NCBI GenBank assembly: GCA_028278525.1
Contig: JANQEE010000010.1
Span: 1 to 53,287 of the forward strand
Source: Minwuiaceae bacterium
Lineage (GTDB): Bacteria; Pseudomonadota; Alphaproteobacteria; Minwuiales; Minwuiaceae
Direction: 5' to 3'
Length of the DNA stretch: 53,287 nt
The notes under the pieces: generated by a model
The model's input: the letters and a program-made list of their open reading frames with translations, nothing else
The model's database searches: none
Told to the model about the DNA's origin: nothing
Part shown: positions 34,241 to 42,360 of the stretch, piece by piece
Position numbering within the stretch: the stretch's first letter is position 1
Layout of the letters: every line of letters begins with the position of its first letter
Position numbers and translations under genes: made by a program

Positions 34241-34444
34241 TCAGGCGTCCTGCAGGTTGACCGCCTTCGGCCCGCGCGCTTCCTGCTGGACCTCGAAGCT
34301 GACCTTCTGGCCTTCGGTCAGATAGCCTAGCTCGGACCGCTCGACCGCGGAGATGTGCACGAAAACGTCCTTCGACCCATCGTCCGGCGTGATGAACCCG
34401 AAGCCTTTGGTGGTGTTGAAGAACTTTACGGTACCTGTCGTCAT
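34241..34444 (-). CDS. Cold-shock protein (CspA family)
   Basis: This 67-residue OB-fold protein starts [20 protein letters not shown] and has both RNA-binding motifs, RNP1 (KGFGFITPD) and RNP2 (DVFVHIS). It melts RNA secondary structure and serves as an RNA chaperone. The start has AAGGA 11 bases upstream. The region upstream (34445 to about 34640) has no gene and probably contains the long 5' leader usual for cold-shock messages. Confidence 0.96.
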   Translation of the reverse strand: MTTGTVKFFNTTKGFGFITPDDGSKDVFVHISAVERSELGYLTEGQKVSFEVQQEARGPKAVNLQDA

Positions 34445-34781
34445 TCAAAGTCGTCCTTTGGTAGGGGGGTCACGCCGAAGCACGGCGCTTCGGCGGCGCG
34501 ATAGGTGCACATGTTGAGAAGGAGAGGCTCTGCCTGACGCAGCGTGGCACGAAAGAGATTCGCCGACTTAAAGATATGCGACCGTCACACGCCACACTAG
34601 ATAGGTTCGAGTCTGCTGCCCTGCAAGTCCGATCCCGCGGCGCGTTCTGGATTGCCCTCGACTGACCGGGCAGCCTTCGATCGCAGGGCGCTTTATCCGG
34701 CGGGCCGGGTCGACCCGGTCCCGCCGGATAGAACCACGCTACGTTTCACAGAGACCGAGCGCCCAGCCGATCTGGGCCCCG
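34445..34781. other. Intergenic region: cold-shock leader and PEP-CTERM 3' end
   Basis: The part next to the cold-shock gene is its likely promoter and long leader. The distal part (34694-34730) carries an inverted repeat that probably ends the PEP-CTERM transcript. No further coding sequence can be supported. Confidence 0.5.
34694..34730 (-). terminator. Nested inverted repeat after the first PEP-CTERM gene
   Basis: TATCCGGCGGG (34694-34704) pairs with CCCGCCGGATA (34720-34730), and the spacer holds the 14-base palindrome CCGGGTCGACCCGG. The long GC-rich stem sits about 50 bases past the stop at 34782. It probably acts as a terminator on the minus strand; the T run is absent. Confidence 0.6.
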
Positions 34782-35411
34782 TCAGCCCTTCCGCCGCCGC
34801 CGTCCGGCAACAGCCAGCCCGGCCAAGCCGAGACCCAGCAACGACAGCGCCCCTGGCGCCGGCACGTCGGCGGCGGCCGATTCCGTGAAGCGGGCGAAGA
34901 CATCAAGCTCGTTCGCAGACTGATCGAAATCCTTCCGTACGTTCCCCGGACCAAAGACTCCGTCAACGCTATCGTTGTCTTCGTTGCGTGCGGAAACGGT
35001 CGCCGCTCTGTCGGGGAAGCTCGGACTTGATGCGGCGTACGGGATGACGGCATTGCAGAAAAGATCGGCCGTATCCGTGCACCCGACCGTCAGATCGGAG
35101 TCGCTGTCGAACATCCCTTCGGGTGTATCCAGGAACACCTGGTCGAGCAGCGCCTGCCCCGCCGCCCGGGCGTCAGTCTCATTGGTGAAGGCGAAATCCG
35201 ATGACTCGTCGCAGCCGCCGAACACGCCGATACAAGTGCCGTCGACGAATTGCACGTCGAACAATTTACCGCCGACATCCACGTTGCGGGCGCCGGTCAG
35301 TTGGCCGCTGCCGTCGACCAGCAGCACCGCGGCGGACGCCGCCGCCGGCAGCCCTGCAAACGCCGCGACCGCGCCGGCCAGGAGAAGCGATTTCAGTGTC
35401 GTGGAAAGCAT
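34782..35411 (-). CDS. PEP-CTERM sorting-signal protein, paralogue 1
   Basis: This 209-residue exported protein has a signal peptide (AGAVAAFAGLPAAASAAVLL around residues 12-31) and ends with VPAPGALSLLGLGLAGLAVA followed by GRRRRKG. This is the tripartite PEP-CTERM-type signal: P-x-P motif, membrane helix, arginine cluster. The middle is acidic with pairs of cysteines (GTCIGVFGGCDE; VGCTDTADLFCN), possibly disulfides. Such proteins are cut and sorted by exosortase to the surface, often together with exopolysaccharide. The neighbour at 35472 is a close copy, so the pair arose by tandem duplication. No exosortase gene is in the window. Confidence 0.82.
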   Translation of the reverse strand: MLSTTLKSLLLAGAVAAFAGLPAAASAAVLLVDGSGQLTGARNVDVGGKLFDVQFVDGTCIGVFGGCDESSDFAFTNETDARAAGQALLDQVFLDTPEGMFDSDSDLTVGCTDTADLFCNAVIPYAASSPSFPDRAATVSARNEDNDSVDGVFGPGNVRKDFDQSANELDVFARFTESAAADVPAPGALSLLGLGLAGLAVAGRRRRKG

Positions 35412-35471
35412 GGTCTCGGTCCCCTTTTACATCCGGGTTGTTATGGGCCGCTGCGGCGGGTGGCGGGCGGA

Positions 35472-36080
35472 TCAGGCCGCCTCGCGCCGCCGTCCGGCAA
35501 CGGCCAGCCCGGCCAGGCCGAGACCCAGCAACGACAGCGCCCCGGGTGCCGGCACGTCGCCGGCGACCGATTCCGTGAAGCGGGCGTAGACTGCGGCGTC
35601 TCTTTCGGCTGTGTCGAAATCTATTCTGCTGAAGCCAACGTCGGTAGAGTCCGGGAAAGAATCCGGGCTGAAATTTGTCGCTTTGGCAAACGACACAAAG
35701 CTGCCTGGTTTGAACGGGATCCGGGCTTCACAGAAAAAAACGTCTGAACACCCGAATGTCAGTTCCGGTTTGCTGTCGAACATCCCTTCCGGTGTGTCCA
35801 GGAACACCTGGTCCAGCAGCGCCTGCGCCGCCGCCAGGGCGTCGGTCTCATTGCCGAAGTCGGTGTCCGAGTCTTCGTCGCAGCCGCCGAACAGGCCGAT
35901 GCAGGTGCCGTTCACGAATTGCACGTCGAACAATTTGCCGCCGACATCCACGTTGCGGGCGCCGGTCAGTTGGCCGCTGTCGTCCACCAGCAGCACGGCG
36001 GCGGACGCCGCCGCCGGCAGCCCGGCAAACGCCGCGACCGCGCCGGCCAGTAAAGCCGCCTTGAAAAAGCTGTTTCTCAT
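35472..36080 (-). CDS. PEP-CTERM sorting-signal protein, paralogue 2
   Basis: This 202-residue protein has a signal peptide (MRNSFFKAALLAGAVAAFAG and on to AAASA) and the C-terminal signal VPAPGALSLLGLGLAGLAVA then GRRREAA. Its first 100 residues are nearly the same as paralogue 1 (AVLLVDDSGQLTGARNVDVG; GGKLFDVQFVNGTCIGLFGG), while the region before the sorting signal has diverged (CSDVFFCEARIPFKPGSFVS). It lies 60 bases upstream of paralogue 1 on the same strand. It is divergent from the membrane AraC-type regulator gene, which may control it. Confidence 0.82.
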   Translation of the reverse strand: MRNSFFKAALLAGAVAAFAGLPAAASAAVLLVDDSGQLTGARNVDVGGKLFDVQFVNGTCIGLFGGCDEDSDTDFGNETDALAAAQALLDQVFLDTPEGMFDSKPELTFGCSDVFFCEARIPFKPGSFVSFAKATNFSPDSFPDSTDVGFSRIDFDTAERDAAVYARFTESVAGDVPAPGALSLLGLGLAGLAVAGRRREAA

Positions 36081-36316
36081 GTCGTTCCCCTAAAACCGTT
36101 TCGCCCACTCTTCTTAAAGGCCGCTTCGCCATTTTCTTAATTGGGCCGGCTTTGCCCCGCCGAGCCGGTAACTTCACGGTGTAGTGACGCTGTGAGTGAT
36201 TGATTTTCAAGAGGAATTCGGCTTTTGTCCGATATACGGACGTATTTGTCCGATATACGCAGATTGACCCGGGCCTTCCGCTCGGTCGGCGCGGTTGGGG
36301 GCGCTGGAGTTTGGTG
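36081..36316. other. Divergent control region between PEP-CTERM genes and AraC-type regulator
   Basis: This AT-richer stretch separates the PEP-CTERM pair (minus) from the membrane regulator gene (plus) and carries the 21-bp direct repeats described separately. A longer TTG-initiated frame from 36200 runs through it, but its codons do not resemble the rest of the gene and the signal peptide begins after 36317. Confidence 0.5.
36224..36259. promoter_or_regulatory. Two 15-bp direct repeats 21 bp apart (likely AraC-type operator)
   Basis: TTTGTCCGATATACG occurs at 36224-36238 and again, without a mismatch, at 36245-36259. The 21-bp period is two helix turns, the spacing expected for two AraC-type subunits bound on one face of DNA. 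The first copy is also part of an imperfect palindrome (GTCCG, ATATA, CGGAC). The site is 58-93 bases before the GTG start of an AraC-type regulator and 144-180 bases from the PEP-CTERM start. Confidence 0.72.
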
Positions 36317-38047
36317 GTGGGAACGACGGTCAATTTCTGCCGGAACTGGTGTCTGGTTCTTTCAGTTCTGCTCCTCCTCCTGTCGCATGCCGTATCGTCG
36401 CCGGCCGCCTGGGCCGAAGAGGCGGCGGACGCCTGTCCGCCGGCGGCCAATACCCTGACTGAAACCCCGGACGACCGGCAGCGGCCCCTGTCGGCAGCGT
36501 TCTATTTCGATGCCACGGGCACGGTTGGGGCGGATGCGATCGTCGGCATGCCGTTCGCGCCGGGGCCGTGCGACGGCATTTTCCACGCCCCTATGCCGGG
36601 CCAGACGCTCTGGCTCCGGTTCTCGGTCGTCAACAGCCACGCGATAGCCAAAACCTGGATGATCGGCTTCCAGCAGATCATCGTCGACGAAGCAGGGGTT
36701 TTCGAACTCCGGAACGGGCGCATGGTCGCCGGGCCGCGCAACGGCCGCACCGTGCCGGTCGCGGACCGGGCCGACGGGACGATCAAAACCGGCGTTCCCC
36801 TGTCCATCGGTCCCGGCGAAGAGAGGGTCTTTTACCTACGCGTCGCGGGCACCTTCGCCCCTACACTGACCCCGTCCATCCTAACGCCGGACCTCTTCGA
36901 GGCCTGGTCGACGGCGGTCCTGCTGATGACCGCCCTGTATTCAGGCTTTATCGCGGCGATCCTGCTCATCGCCGTGGTCCTGTTCCGGCATATCGAGGTC
37001 CGCCTCTATCAGTACTACGCGCTCTACATGGCCTGCCTGCTGGTCTTCTCGATCGTCTGGGACGGCTGGCTGCATGAATTCGCCGGCGCGACATGGCCGG
37101 TCGACGGCACCGCGCCGGTCACGACCTTTCTGTTGGGGCTCGGCATGTTGGCGAATACCCAGTACTGCCGCCTGCTCTTGAGGATCGAACTGGACTCCGC
37201 ACCGTGGCGGTACTTCTTCCTGTTCCTGTCCGGCGTTATCGTCGTGGCGACAGGCCTCGCCATGGCCGATCCCTGGGTTCGGCCGCAGCCATTGCATATT
37301 GTCTTCTTCACCTACCCGCTGGCGCTGATCTTCGTCGCCCTGAAGAAGGTTCGCGACGGCCTGCCCCAGGCCAGACCGGTATGCCTGTCCCTGTTCTGCC
37401 TGATGGCCGGCCTGCTCGTCACCAACTACTTCTTCCTGTTCCCGCTAGACATGGCCGGCGCCAACTCGGCTTTCGAATTCATCCTGCTGCGCCCGGTCGC
37501 CTGGGGCTATTACTTCGGCATTGCCGGCGAGGCGGTGTTCATGATCGTCGCCATCTCGACCATGGTGAAAGCCATGCAGGCTGAGCGGCAGGCCGCGGTG
37601 GCGGAGGCCAAGGCGCTCCGGCGCGACGCCATTGCCGCCGAAGCCCGCCTCGCCGAGGCCCCGGCGGCCGCCCCTGCGAAAACCGCCGAAGCCGACCTGC
37701 CGCCCTCCGCCGAGCAGCGCTTCGTCGAACGCGCCACCGACTGCCTGCTGGACCGGATCGGCGAGGACGGTTTCGGTGCCCGCGAACTCGCCGTGGCGCT
37801 CGGCGTCAGCGAAAAGACCCTCGGCCGCCGCCTGAAGCAGGCGCGCGGCATCACGCCCGCCGCCTTCATCCGCTCCGTCCGCCTGAACTTCGCCCGCGAC
37901 CTGATCCGCCTGCGCCGGCACGGCACCGTCGCCGAAGTCGCCCACGCCGCCGGCTTCGCCGCGACCGGCCACTTCTCCAAACTCTACCGCGAAGAATTCG
38001 GCCAACTCCCCCGCGACGCCCTCCGCGCGGCGAAGCCGGCGGAATAG
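36317..38047 (+). CDS. Membrane-bound AraC-type regulator with 7TMR-DISM sensor
   Basis: With GTG at 36317 (GGAG 7 bases upstream) the protein has 576 residues. It has a signal peptide (NWCLVLSVLLLLLSHAVSSP then AAWA), a periplasmic domain of about 150 residues of the 7TMR-DISM extracellular type (LWLRFSVVNSHAIAKTWMIG) and seven membrane helices (STAVLLMTALYSGFIAAILL onward). A charged linker follows, then a C-terminal AraC-type helix-turn-helix pair (ARELAVALGVSEKTLGRRLK; VAEVAHAAGFAATGHFSKLY). 7TMR-DISM parts usually feed kinases or cyclases. Direct fusion to a DNA-binding domain means the protein would act on DNA from the membrane. Likely targets are its own promoter and the divergent PEP-CTERM genes. 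Confidence 0.85.
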   Translation: MGTTVNFCRNWCLVLSVLLLLLSHAVSSPAAWAEEAADACPPAANTLTETPDDRQRPLSAAFYFDATGTVGADAIVGMPFAPGPCDGIFHAPMPGQTLWLRFSVVNSHAIAKTWMIGFQQIIVDEAGVFELRNGRMVAGPRNGRTVPVADRADGTIKTGVPLSIGPGEERVFYLRVAGTFAPTLTPSILTPDLFEAWSTAVLLMTALYSGFIAAILLIAVVLFRHIEVRLYQYYALYMACLLVFSIVWDGWLHEFAGATWPVDGTAPVTTFLLGLGMLANTQYCRLLLRIELDSAPWRYFFLFLSGVIVVATGLAMADPWVRPQPLHIVFFTYPLALIFVALKKVRDGLPQARPVCLSLFCLMAGLLVTNYFFLFPLDMAGANSAFEFILLRPVAWGYYFGIAGEAVFMIVAISTMVKAMQAERQAAVAEAKALRRDAIAAEARLAEAPAAAPAKTAEADLPPSAEQRFVERATDCLLDRIGEDGFGARELAVALGVSEKTLGRRLKQARGITPAAFIRSVRLNFARDLIRLRRHGTVAEVAHAAGFAATGHFSKLYREEFGQLPRDALRAAKPAE

Positions 38048-38257
38048 ACGGCGGGCTTGACGGCCGGGGATACGACCCGGGCGGTATTTCTGTATAGGCG
38101 GTTTTGGCGTTCCCGCCGCAAAAAGTCAGGCGCTTCAGGCAACAGCGGCGCGTTCATCCCGGTTGATTTGGCATTCCGCAAAAGCGGCCCCATATGAGTC
38201 TCGCGAAACGATGTTCATATCGGTTGGGGTTTCCCAGCGGCGCCGGGGAGCCCGCCA

Positions 38258-39976
38258 ATGACCGAGGCGATTGGCGCCTATATCTTCTACGAAATCGCGG
38301 CTCTGTTGGTACTCGCCGCAACCGTCGGCTTCGTCGGCCTGTTGCTGCGCCAACCGTTGATCGTCAGCTTCATTGCCGTCGGCATTCTCGCCGGCCCGTC
38401 CGTTCTCGATATCGCGCGCTCCGACGAATACATCGAACTCCTGGCCAAGCTCGGCATCGCGCTGCTCTTGTTCCTGGTTGGCCTTAAGCTCGACCTGAGC
38501 CTTGTGCGAAAGCTCGGCCCCGTGGCGCTGACCACCGGGCTCGGGCAGGTCGCCTTCACCACCCTGTTCGGCTTCCTGATCGGCCTGGGCCTCGGGCTCG
38601 ACGCGACCACCAGCCTCTACGTCGCCGTCGCGCTGACCTTTTCCTCGACCATCATCATCGTCAAGCTGTTGTCCGACAAACGCGAGATAGCCTCGCTGCA
38701 CGGCCGTATCGCGCTCGGTTTCCTGATCGTGCAGGACATCGTCGTCGTGCTGGCGATGATCGTGCTGTCGGCGCTCGGCGTCGGCGCGGCCGCCGATTCC
38801 GCGCTCACCGACATTTTGGCGGTCTTCGGCTACGGCGTCCTGATGCTGCTGGCCGTCGGCCTGTTCATCCGTTTCGCGGCGGACCCCCTCGTCGAGCGCC
38901 TATCGCGCGCGCCGGAACTGTTGGTCTCCTTCGCCATCGGTTGGGCGGCGTTGCTCGCGGCGCTCGGTCACTATCTCGGGTTCGGCAAAGAGCTTGGCGG
39001 GCTGCTTGCCGGCGTATCGCTCGCCTCCACCCCGTTTCGCGAGGCGATCGCGGCACGCCTCGCCTCCTTACGCGATTTCCTGCTGCTGTTCTTTTTCATC
39101 GCGCTCGGCGCATCGCTCGACCTCACCGTGCTCGGCGCCAGCGTCGGCGCGGCCATCGTGCTCTCGCTGTTCGTCCTGATCGGCAATCCGCTGATCGTAC
39201 TGGCGATCATGGGCGCCATGGGTTACCGAAAGCGCACCGGCTTCCTCGCCGGTCTCACGGTCGCGCAGATCAGCGAGTTCTCCCTGATCTTCATGGCGAT
39301 GGGCGTCTCCCTCGGCCATGTCGCCGACGGCGCGCTCGGCCTCGTTACCCTGGTCGGGCTGATCACCATCGCGGCCTCGACCTACATGATCACCTACTCG
39401 CATCAGATCTACGGCCTGCTGGAGCCGCTGCTCGGCCCGTTCGAACGTCGCGCGGCGGTGCGGGAGGACGAAGACTGGCAGGGCGCCGGGCAACCGCACG
39501 ACGTCATCCTGTTCGGTCTCGGCCGTTACGGCATGGCAATCGCCCAAGAGCTCAGGGAGGCGGGCCGGCAGGTGCTCGGCGTCGACTTCAATCCGGACGC
39601 CGTGCGCCACGCCCGCGCGAACGGCATCGACGTGGTTTTCGGCGATGCCACCGATCCCGAGTTCCTGGCCCATCTGCCGCTCGACGACGTCCGCTGGGCG
39701 GTTTCCGCCGTGCCGGAGCACGATACCGGCATCACCCACGACGATCCGCGCCGCGCGCTTATTCGCTCGCTGAAGGATCTGCGGTTCGGCGGCCATATCG
39801 CGGTCGCGGCGCACAGCGAACAGGCGGAGGCGGCGCTGCAGACGGCCGGCGCGGACCTCGTGCTGATGCCGTTCCGCGATGCCGCCGCCCAGGCCGCGGC
39901 CCTGGTGCTCAGCGAGGCGCCGCCGGCGCACATCGACCTGGCCGACCCCGACGGCCAGAAGGAACTCTCGGTGTGA
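38258..39976 (+). CDS. Kef-type cation:proton antiporter with TrkA-N domain
   Basis: This 572-residue inner-membrane protein has a 12-helix CPA2 exchanger domain (FIAVGILAGPSVLDIARSDE; KLGIALLLFLVGLKLDLSLV; the VALTFSSTIIIVKLLSDKRE signature) followed by a cytoplasmic nucleotide-binding TrkA-N domain (DVILFGLGRYGMAIAQELRE; VFGDATDPEFL). Such KefB/KefC-like systems exchange K+ or Na+ for H+ and are gated by bound nucleotide or glutathione. No KefF/KefG partner gene is present. It stands alone downstream of the AraC-type gene, with 210 bases between them that hold nothing else I can support. Confidence 0.92.
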   Translation: MTEAIGAYIFYEIAALLVLAATVGFVGLLLRQPLIVSFIAVGILAGPSVLDIARSDEYIELLAKLGIALLLFLVGLKLDLSLVRKLGPVALTTGLGQVAFTTLFGFLIGLGLGLDATTSLYVAVALTFSSTIIIVKLLSDKREIASLHGRIALGFLIVQDIVVVLAMIVLSALGVGAAADSALTDILAVFGYGVLMLLAVGLFIRFAADPLVERLSRAPELLVSFAIGWAALLAALGHYLGFGKELGGLLAGVSLASTPFREAIAARLASLRDFLLLFFFIALGASLDLTVLGASVGAAIVLSLFVLIGNPLIVLAIMGAMGYRKRTGFLAGLTVAQISEFSLIFMAMGVSLGHVADGALGLVTLVGLITIAASTYMITYSHQIYGLLEPLLGPFERRAAVREDEDWQGAGQPHDVILFGLGRYGMAIAQELREAGRQVLGVDFNPDAVRHARANGIDVVFGDATDPEFLAHLPLDDVRWAVSAVPEHDTGITHDDPRRALIRSLKDLRFGGHIAVAAHSEQAEAALQTAGADLVLMPFRDAAAQAAALVLSEAPPAHIDLADPDGQKELSV

Positions 39977-39980
39977 GCGC

Positions 39981-40247
39981 CTAGAGCGGGTAGTCCCGCT
40001 CCGGGTCGATGCCGCAGGTTTCGATGAACTTGCGGATCTGCTGGACCTCCTGCTTCGGCAGGCTGTGGTGAGCGTGCGAAAAGTTCGCGCTGTGGCCGTT
40101 CAGGACCACATGCGACTTCCCGGAGTTGGCCGCCTTTATCTCGGCGCCCAATTCCCTAAGCACGCTCTCGACATCCTTCATGGCGATGTTGGCGTTGATC
40201 GGATGCGCGAACAGCGCGTGCAGTACCTTCCGGTGACGGTGGTTCAT
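39981..40247 (-). CDS. HicA-like small protein (no HicB partner)
   Basis: This 88-residue protein starts MNHRHRKVLHALFAHPINAN and has the dsRNA-binding-like HicA pattern: WxxV-type helix (KDVESVLRELGAEI), GKSHVVLNGHSANFSHAHHS around the active histidine, and VQQIRKFIETCGIDPE. HicA toxins cleave mRNA and are held by HicB, but no HicB gene is adjacent: the flanks are the antiporter (convergent, 4 bases away) and leuA. It may be a solitary, non-toxic member of the family. Confidence is moderate for the fold and low for the function. Confidence 0.7.
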   Translation of the reverse strand: MNHRHRKVLHALFAHPINANIAMKDVESVLRELGAEIKAANSGKSHVVLNGHSANFSHAHHSLPKQEVQQIRKFIETCGIDPERDYPL

Positions 40248-40375
40248 ACTTGTCCTGCCTGACCTGTAACTGACTGCGGGTCAGGCTAGACGGTCCGCCG
40301 GCCGCCGGAATTGATATAAGTCAGGGTGCGTGGGCTCGTTCCTCGATTTTTCAAACGAGCCCCCCGGTCACCCCC

Positions 40376-42052
40376 CTAGGCCTTCGCCGCCAGCCGGTTG
40401 ACCGCGCTGACGATCGCCTTCAGCGACGCCGAGTTGGTGTTCGGGTCGATGCCGACGCCGAAGCACATCCGCTCCCCGCCGTCGCTCAACCGGATAAAGC
40501 ACGCCGCCTCCGCGTCCGACCCGACGGTGACCGCGTGCTGGTGATAATCGATCAGCCGCGCCTGCACGCCGCAGCCCTCCTTCAGCGCGCTGAAGAAGGC
40601 GTTGATCGGGCCGTTGCCGCGGCCGGAGATCTCCCGCGTCTCGCCGTTCGCCTTAACCGTCGCGTCGCAGACCACCACCTCGCTCGCATGCGGTGCCGTG
40701 CCGATCCGGTAGTCGACCAGTTCGAACGGCCGGATCGGTTCCGTATAGGTCTCGCGGAACTTGGCCATGATCTCGTTCGGCATGATTTCGCGGCCAGTCT
40801 CGTCCGACACACCCTGGATCACGCCGGAGAACTCGATCTGGAAATCGCGCGGCAGCTCGATGCCGAACTCCGCCTCCATGATGTAGGCGACGCCGCCCTT
40901 GCCGGACTGGCTGTTGATCCGGATGATCGCCTCGTAGGAGCGGCCGACGTCCTTCGGGTCGATCGGCAGGTACGGCACCTCCCAGAGCTCGCTGTTCGAC
41001 TTCTCCAGCGCCGTCATGCCCTTCTTGATCGCGTCCTGGTGGGAGCCGGAGAACGCCGTGTAGACCAGCTCGCCCGCGTAAGGATGGCGCTGATGCACCG
41101 GCAGCTCGTTGCAATGTTCGGCCACCTTGATCGACTCGTTGATGTCGGTGAAGTCCAGCCTCGGGTCGACGCCTTGGCTGAACATGTTCAGCGCCAACGT
41201 CACCACGTCCACGTTGCCGGTGCGCTCGCCGTTGCCGAACAAGGTGCCCTCGATCCGGTCGGCGCCGGCCATCACGCCAAGCTCGGCGGCGGCGACGCCG
41301 GTGCCGCGGTCATTATGCGGATGCAGGCTCAGGATGATCCGGTCGCGGTCGCGGAAGTTGCGGTGCATCCACTCGATCTGGTCGGCGTAGATGTTGGGCG
41401 AGGCCATCTCGACGGTCGCCGGCAGGTTGAAGATCAGCTTGTTCTCGACCGTCGGCTCCCAGACGTCCATCACTGCGTGGCAGACGTCCCGGGCGAAATC
41501 CAGCTCGGTGCCGGTGAAGCTCTCCGGCGAGTACTCGAACCGAACGTTGGTGCCCTCCAGGGTCGGAACCAGCGATTTGCAGAGCTTGGCGCCCTCGACC
41601 GCGATCTGCTGGATGCCGTCGCGGTCCAGCCCGAACACCACGCGCCGCTGTAAGGTCGAGGTCGAGTTGTAGAGGTGGATGATGGCGTTCTTCGCGCCCT
41701 GGACGGACTCGAAGGTGCGGCGGATCAACTCCGGCCGCGCCTGGGTCAGCACCTGGATGTGCACGTCGTCCGGGATCATGTCGTTCTCGATAATGTGCCG
41801 GACGAAGTCGAAATCGGTCTCCGAGGCGGACGGGAAGCCGACCTCGATCTCCTTGAAGCCGAGCCGGACCAGATGCTGGAAGAAGCGGATCTTCTTCTCG
41901 CTGCCCATCGGGTTGATCAGCGCCTGGTTGCCGTCGCGCAAGTCCACGCTGCACCAGGTGGGCGCCTTGGTGATGGTTCGGCCCGGCCACTGCCGGTCGG
42001 GCAGGTCTACCGGGGTGAAGGCTTGATATTTTTGGGTCGGCATCGTCGCCAT
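40376..42052 (-). CDS. leuA: 2-isopropylmalate synthase
   Basis: This 558-residue enzyme joins acetyl-CoA to 2-oxoisovalerate, the first step of leucine synthesis. The TIM-barrel catalytic domain has the metal and substrate site VDLRDGNQAL (R39, D40), FKEIEVGFPSASETDFDFVR and SLHPHNDRGTGVAAAELG. The C-terminal domain for leucine feedback includes ISGRGNGPINAFFSALKEG. The length and the N terminus (QKYQAFTPVDLPDRQWPGRT) fit the long LeuA group. GGAG lies 8 bases before the ATG. A leader with a short peptide and a terminator-like hairpin lies upstream, so attenuation is likely. Confidence 0.95.
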   Translation of the reverse strand: MATMPTQKYQAFTPVDLPDRQWPGRTITKAPTWCSVDLRDGNQALINPMGSEKKIRFFQHLVRLGFKEIEVGFPSASETDFDFVRHIIENDMIPDDVHIQVLTQARPELIRRTFESVQGAKNAIIHLYNSTSTLQRRVVFGLDRDGIQQIAVEGAKLCKSLVPTLEGTNVRFEYSPESFTGTELDFARDVCHAVMDVWEPTVENKLIFNLPATVEMASPNIYADQIEWMHRNFRDRDRIILSLHPHNDRGTGVAAAELGVMAGADRIEGTLFGNGERTGNVDVVTLALNMFSQGVDPRLDFTDINESIKVAEHCNELPVHQRHPYAGELVYTAFSGSHQDAIKKGMTALEKSNSELWEVPYLPIDPKDVGRSYEAIIRINSQSGKGGVAYIMEAEFGIELPRDFQIEFSGVIQGVSDETGREIMPNEIMAKFRETYTEPIRPFELVDYRIGTAPHASEVVVCDATVKANGETREISGRGNGPINAFFSALKEGCGVQARLIDYHQHAVTVGSDAEAACFIRLSDGGERMCFGVGIDPNTNSASLKAIVSAVNRLAAKA

Positions 42053-42117
42053 GACGGGATCTCCAATCGGTAACGCTAGAAATAGCGGGTTCGGGATCGA
42101 CCACGCGCGACAACGCC

Positions 42118-42144
42118 AAAACCGACCCGCTTATGCGGGATCGG
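42118..42144 (-). terminator. Probable leuA attenuator hairpin
   Basis: On the minus strand CCGATCCCGC, loop ATAA, GCGGGTCGG is followed at once by TTTT. The stem has one bulged base. It lies 66 bases before the leuA start and 32 bases after the stop of a leader ORF, the position of an attenuator rather than the end of a gene. Confidence 0.65.
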
Positions 42145-42175
42145 ATGGTGCGGTCTCTCTACTCGGTGGTTTGGT

Positions 42176-42310
42176 TTACGCTGGGTCCAGCTCATGGGAC
42201 GCAGTCTCTCCCGGAATTCGGTCGCTCAATACGGCATAGCCCCGGCTCTCCTCGAGAACCGGGCAAATAAGTCGTAGAGCGAGCGCCCCGTATGGAACCT
42301 GCGTCTGCAT
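42176..42310 (-). CDS. Probable leuA leader peptide
   Basis: A 44-codon frame runs from ATG at 42308-42310 to TAA at 42176-42178. It contains ALALRLICPVL near residues 9-19, where four leucines, an isoleucine and a valine come within 11 codons, and uses codons that are rare in this GC-rich DNA (CTA, CTT, ATT, later GTA and TTG). Over the whole peptide 11 of 44 residues are Leu, Ile or Val. The leucine codons run into a hairpin at 42241-42263 (CCCGGCTCTC and GAGAACCGGG with one G-T pair). With the terminator at 42118-42144 this fits ribosome-mediated attenuation. The ribosome site is weak and I did not find a clear antiterminator. Confidence 0.5.
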   Translation of the reverse strand: MQTQVPYGALALRLICPVLEESRGYAVLSDRIPGETASHELDPA

Positions 42311-42360
42311 GGCGGGCAAGCTACCCCGGCCGACCCGGGCCGTCAATCGGCGAGTATCGG

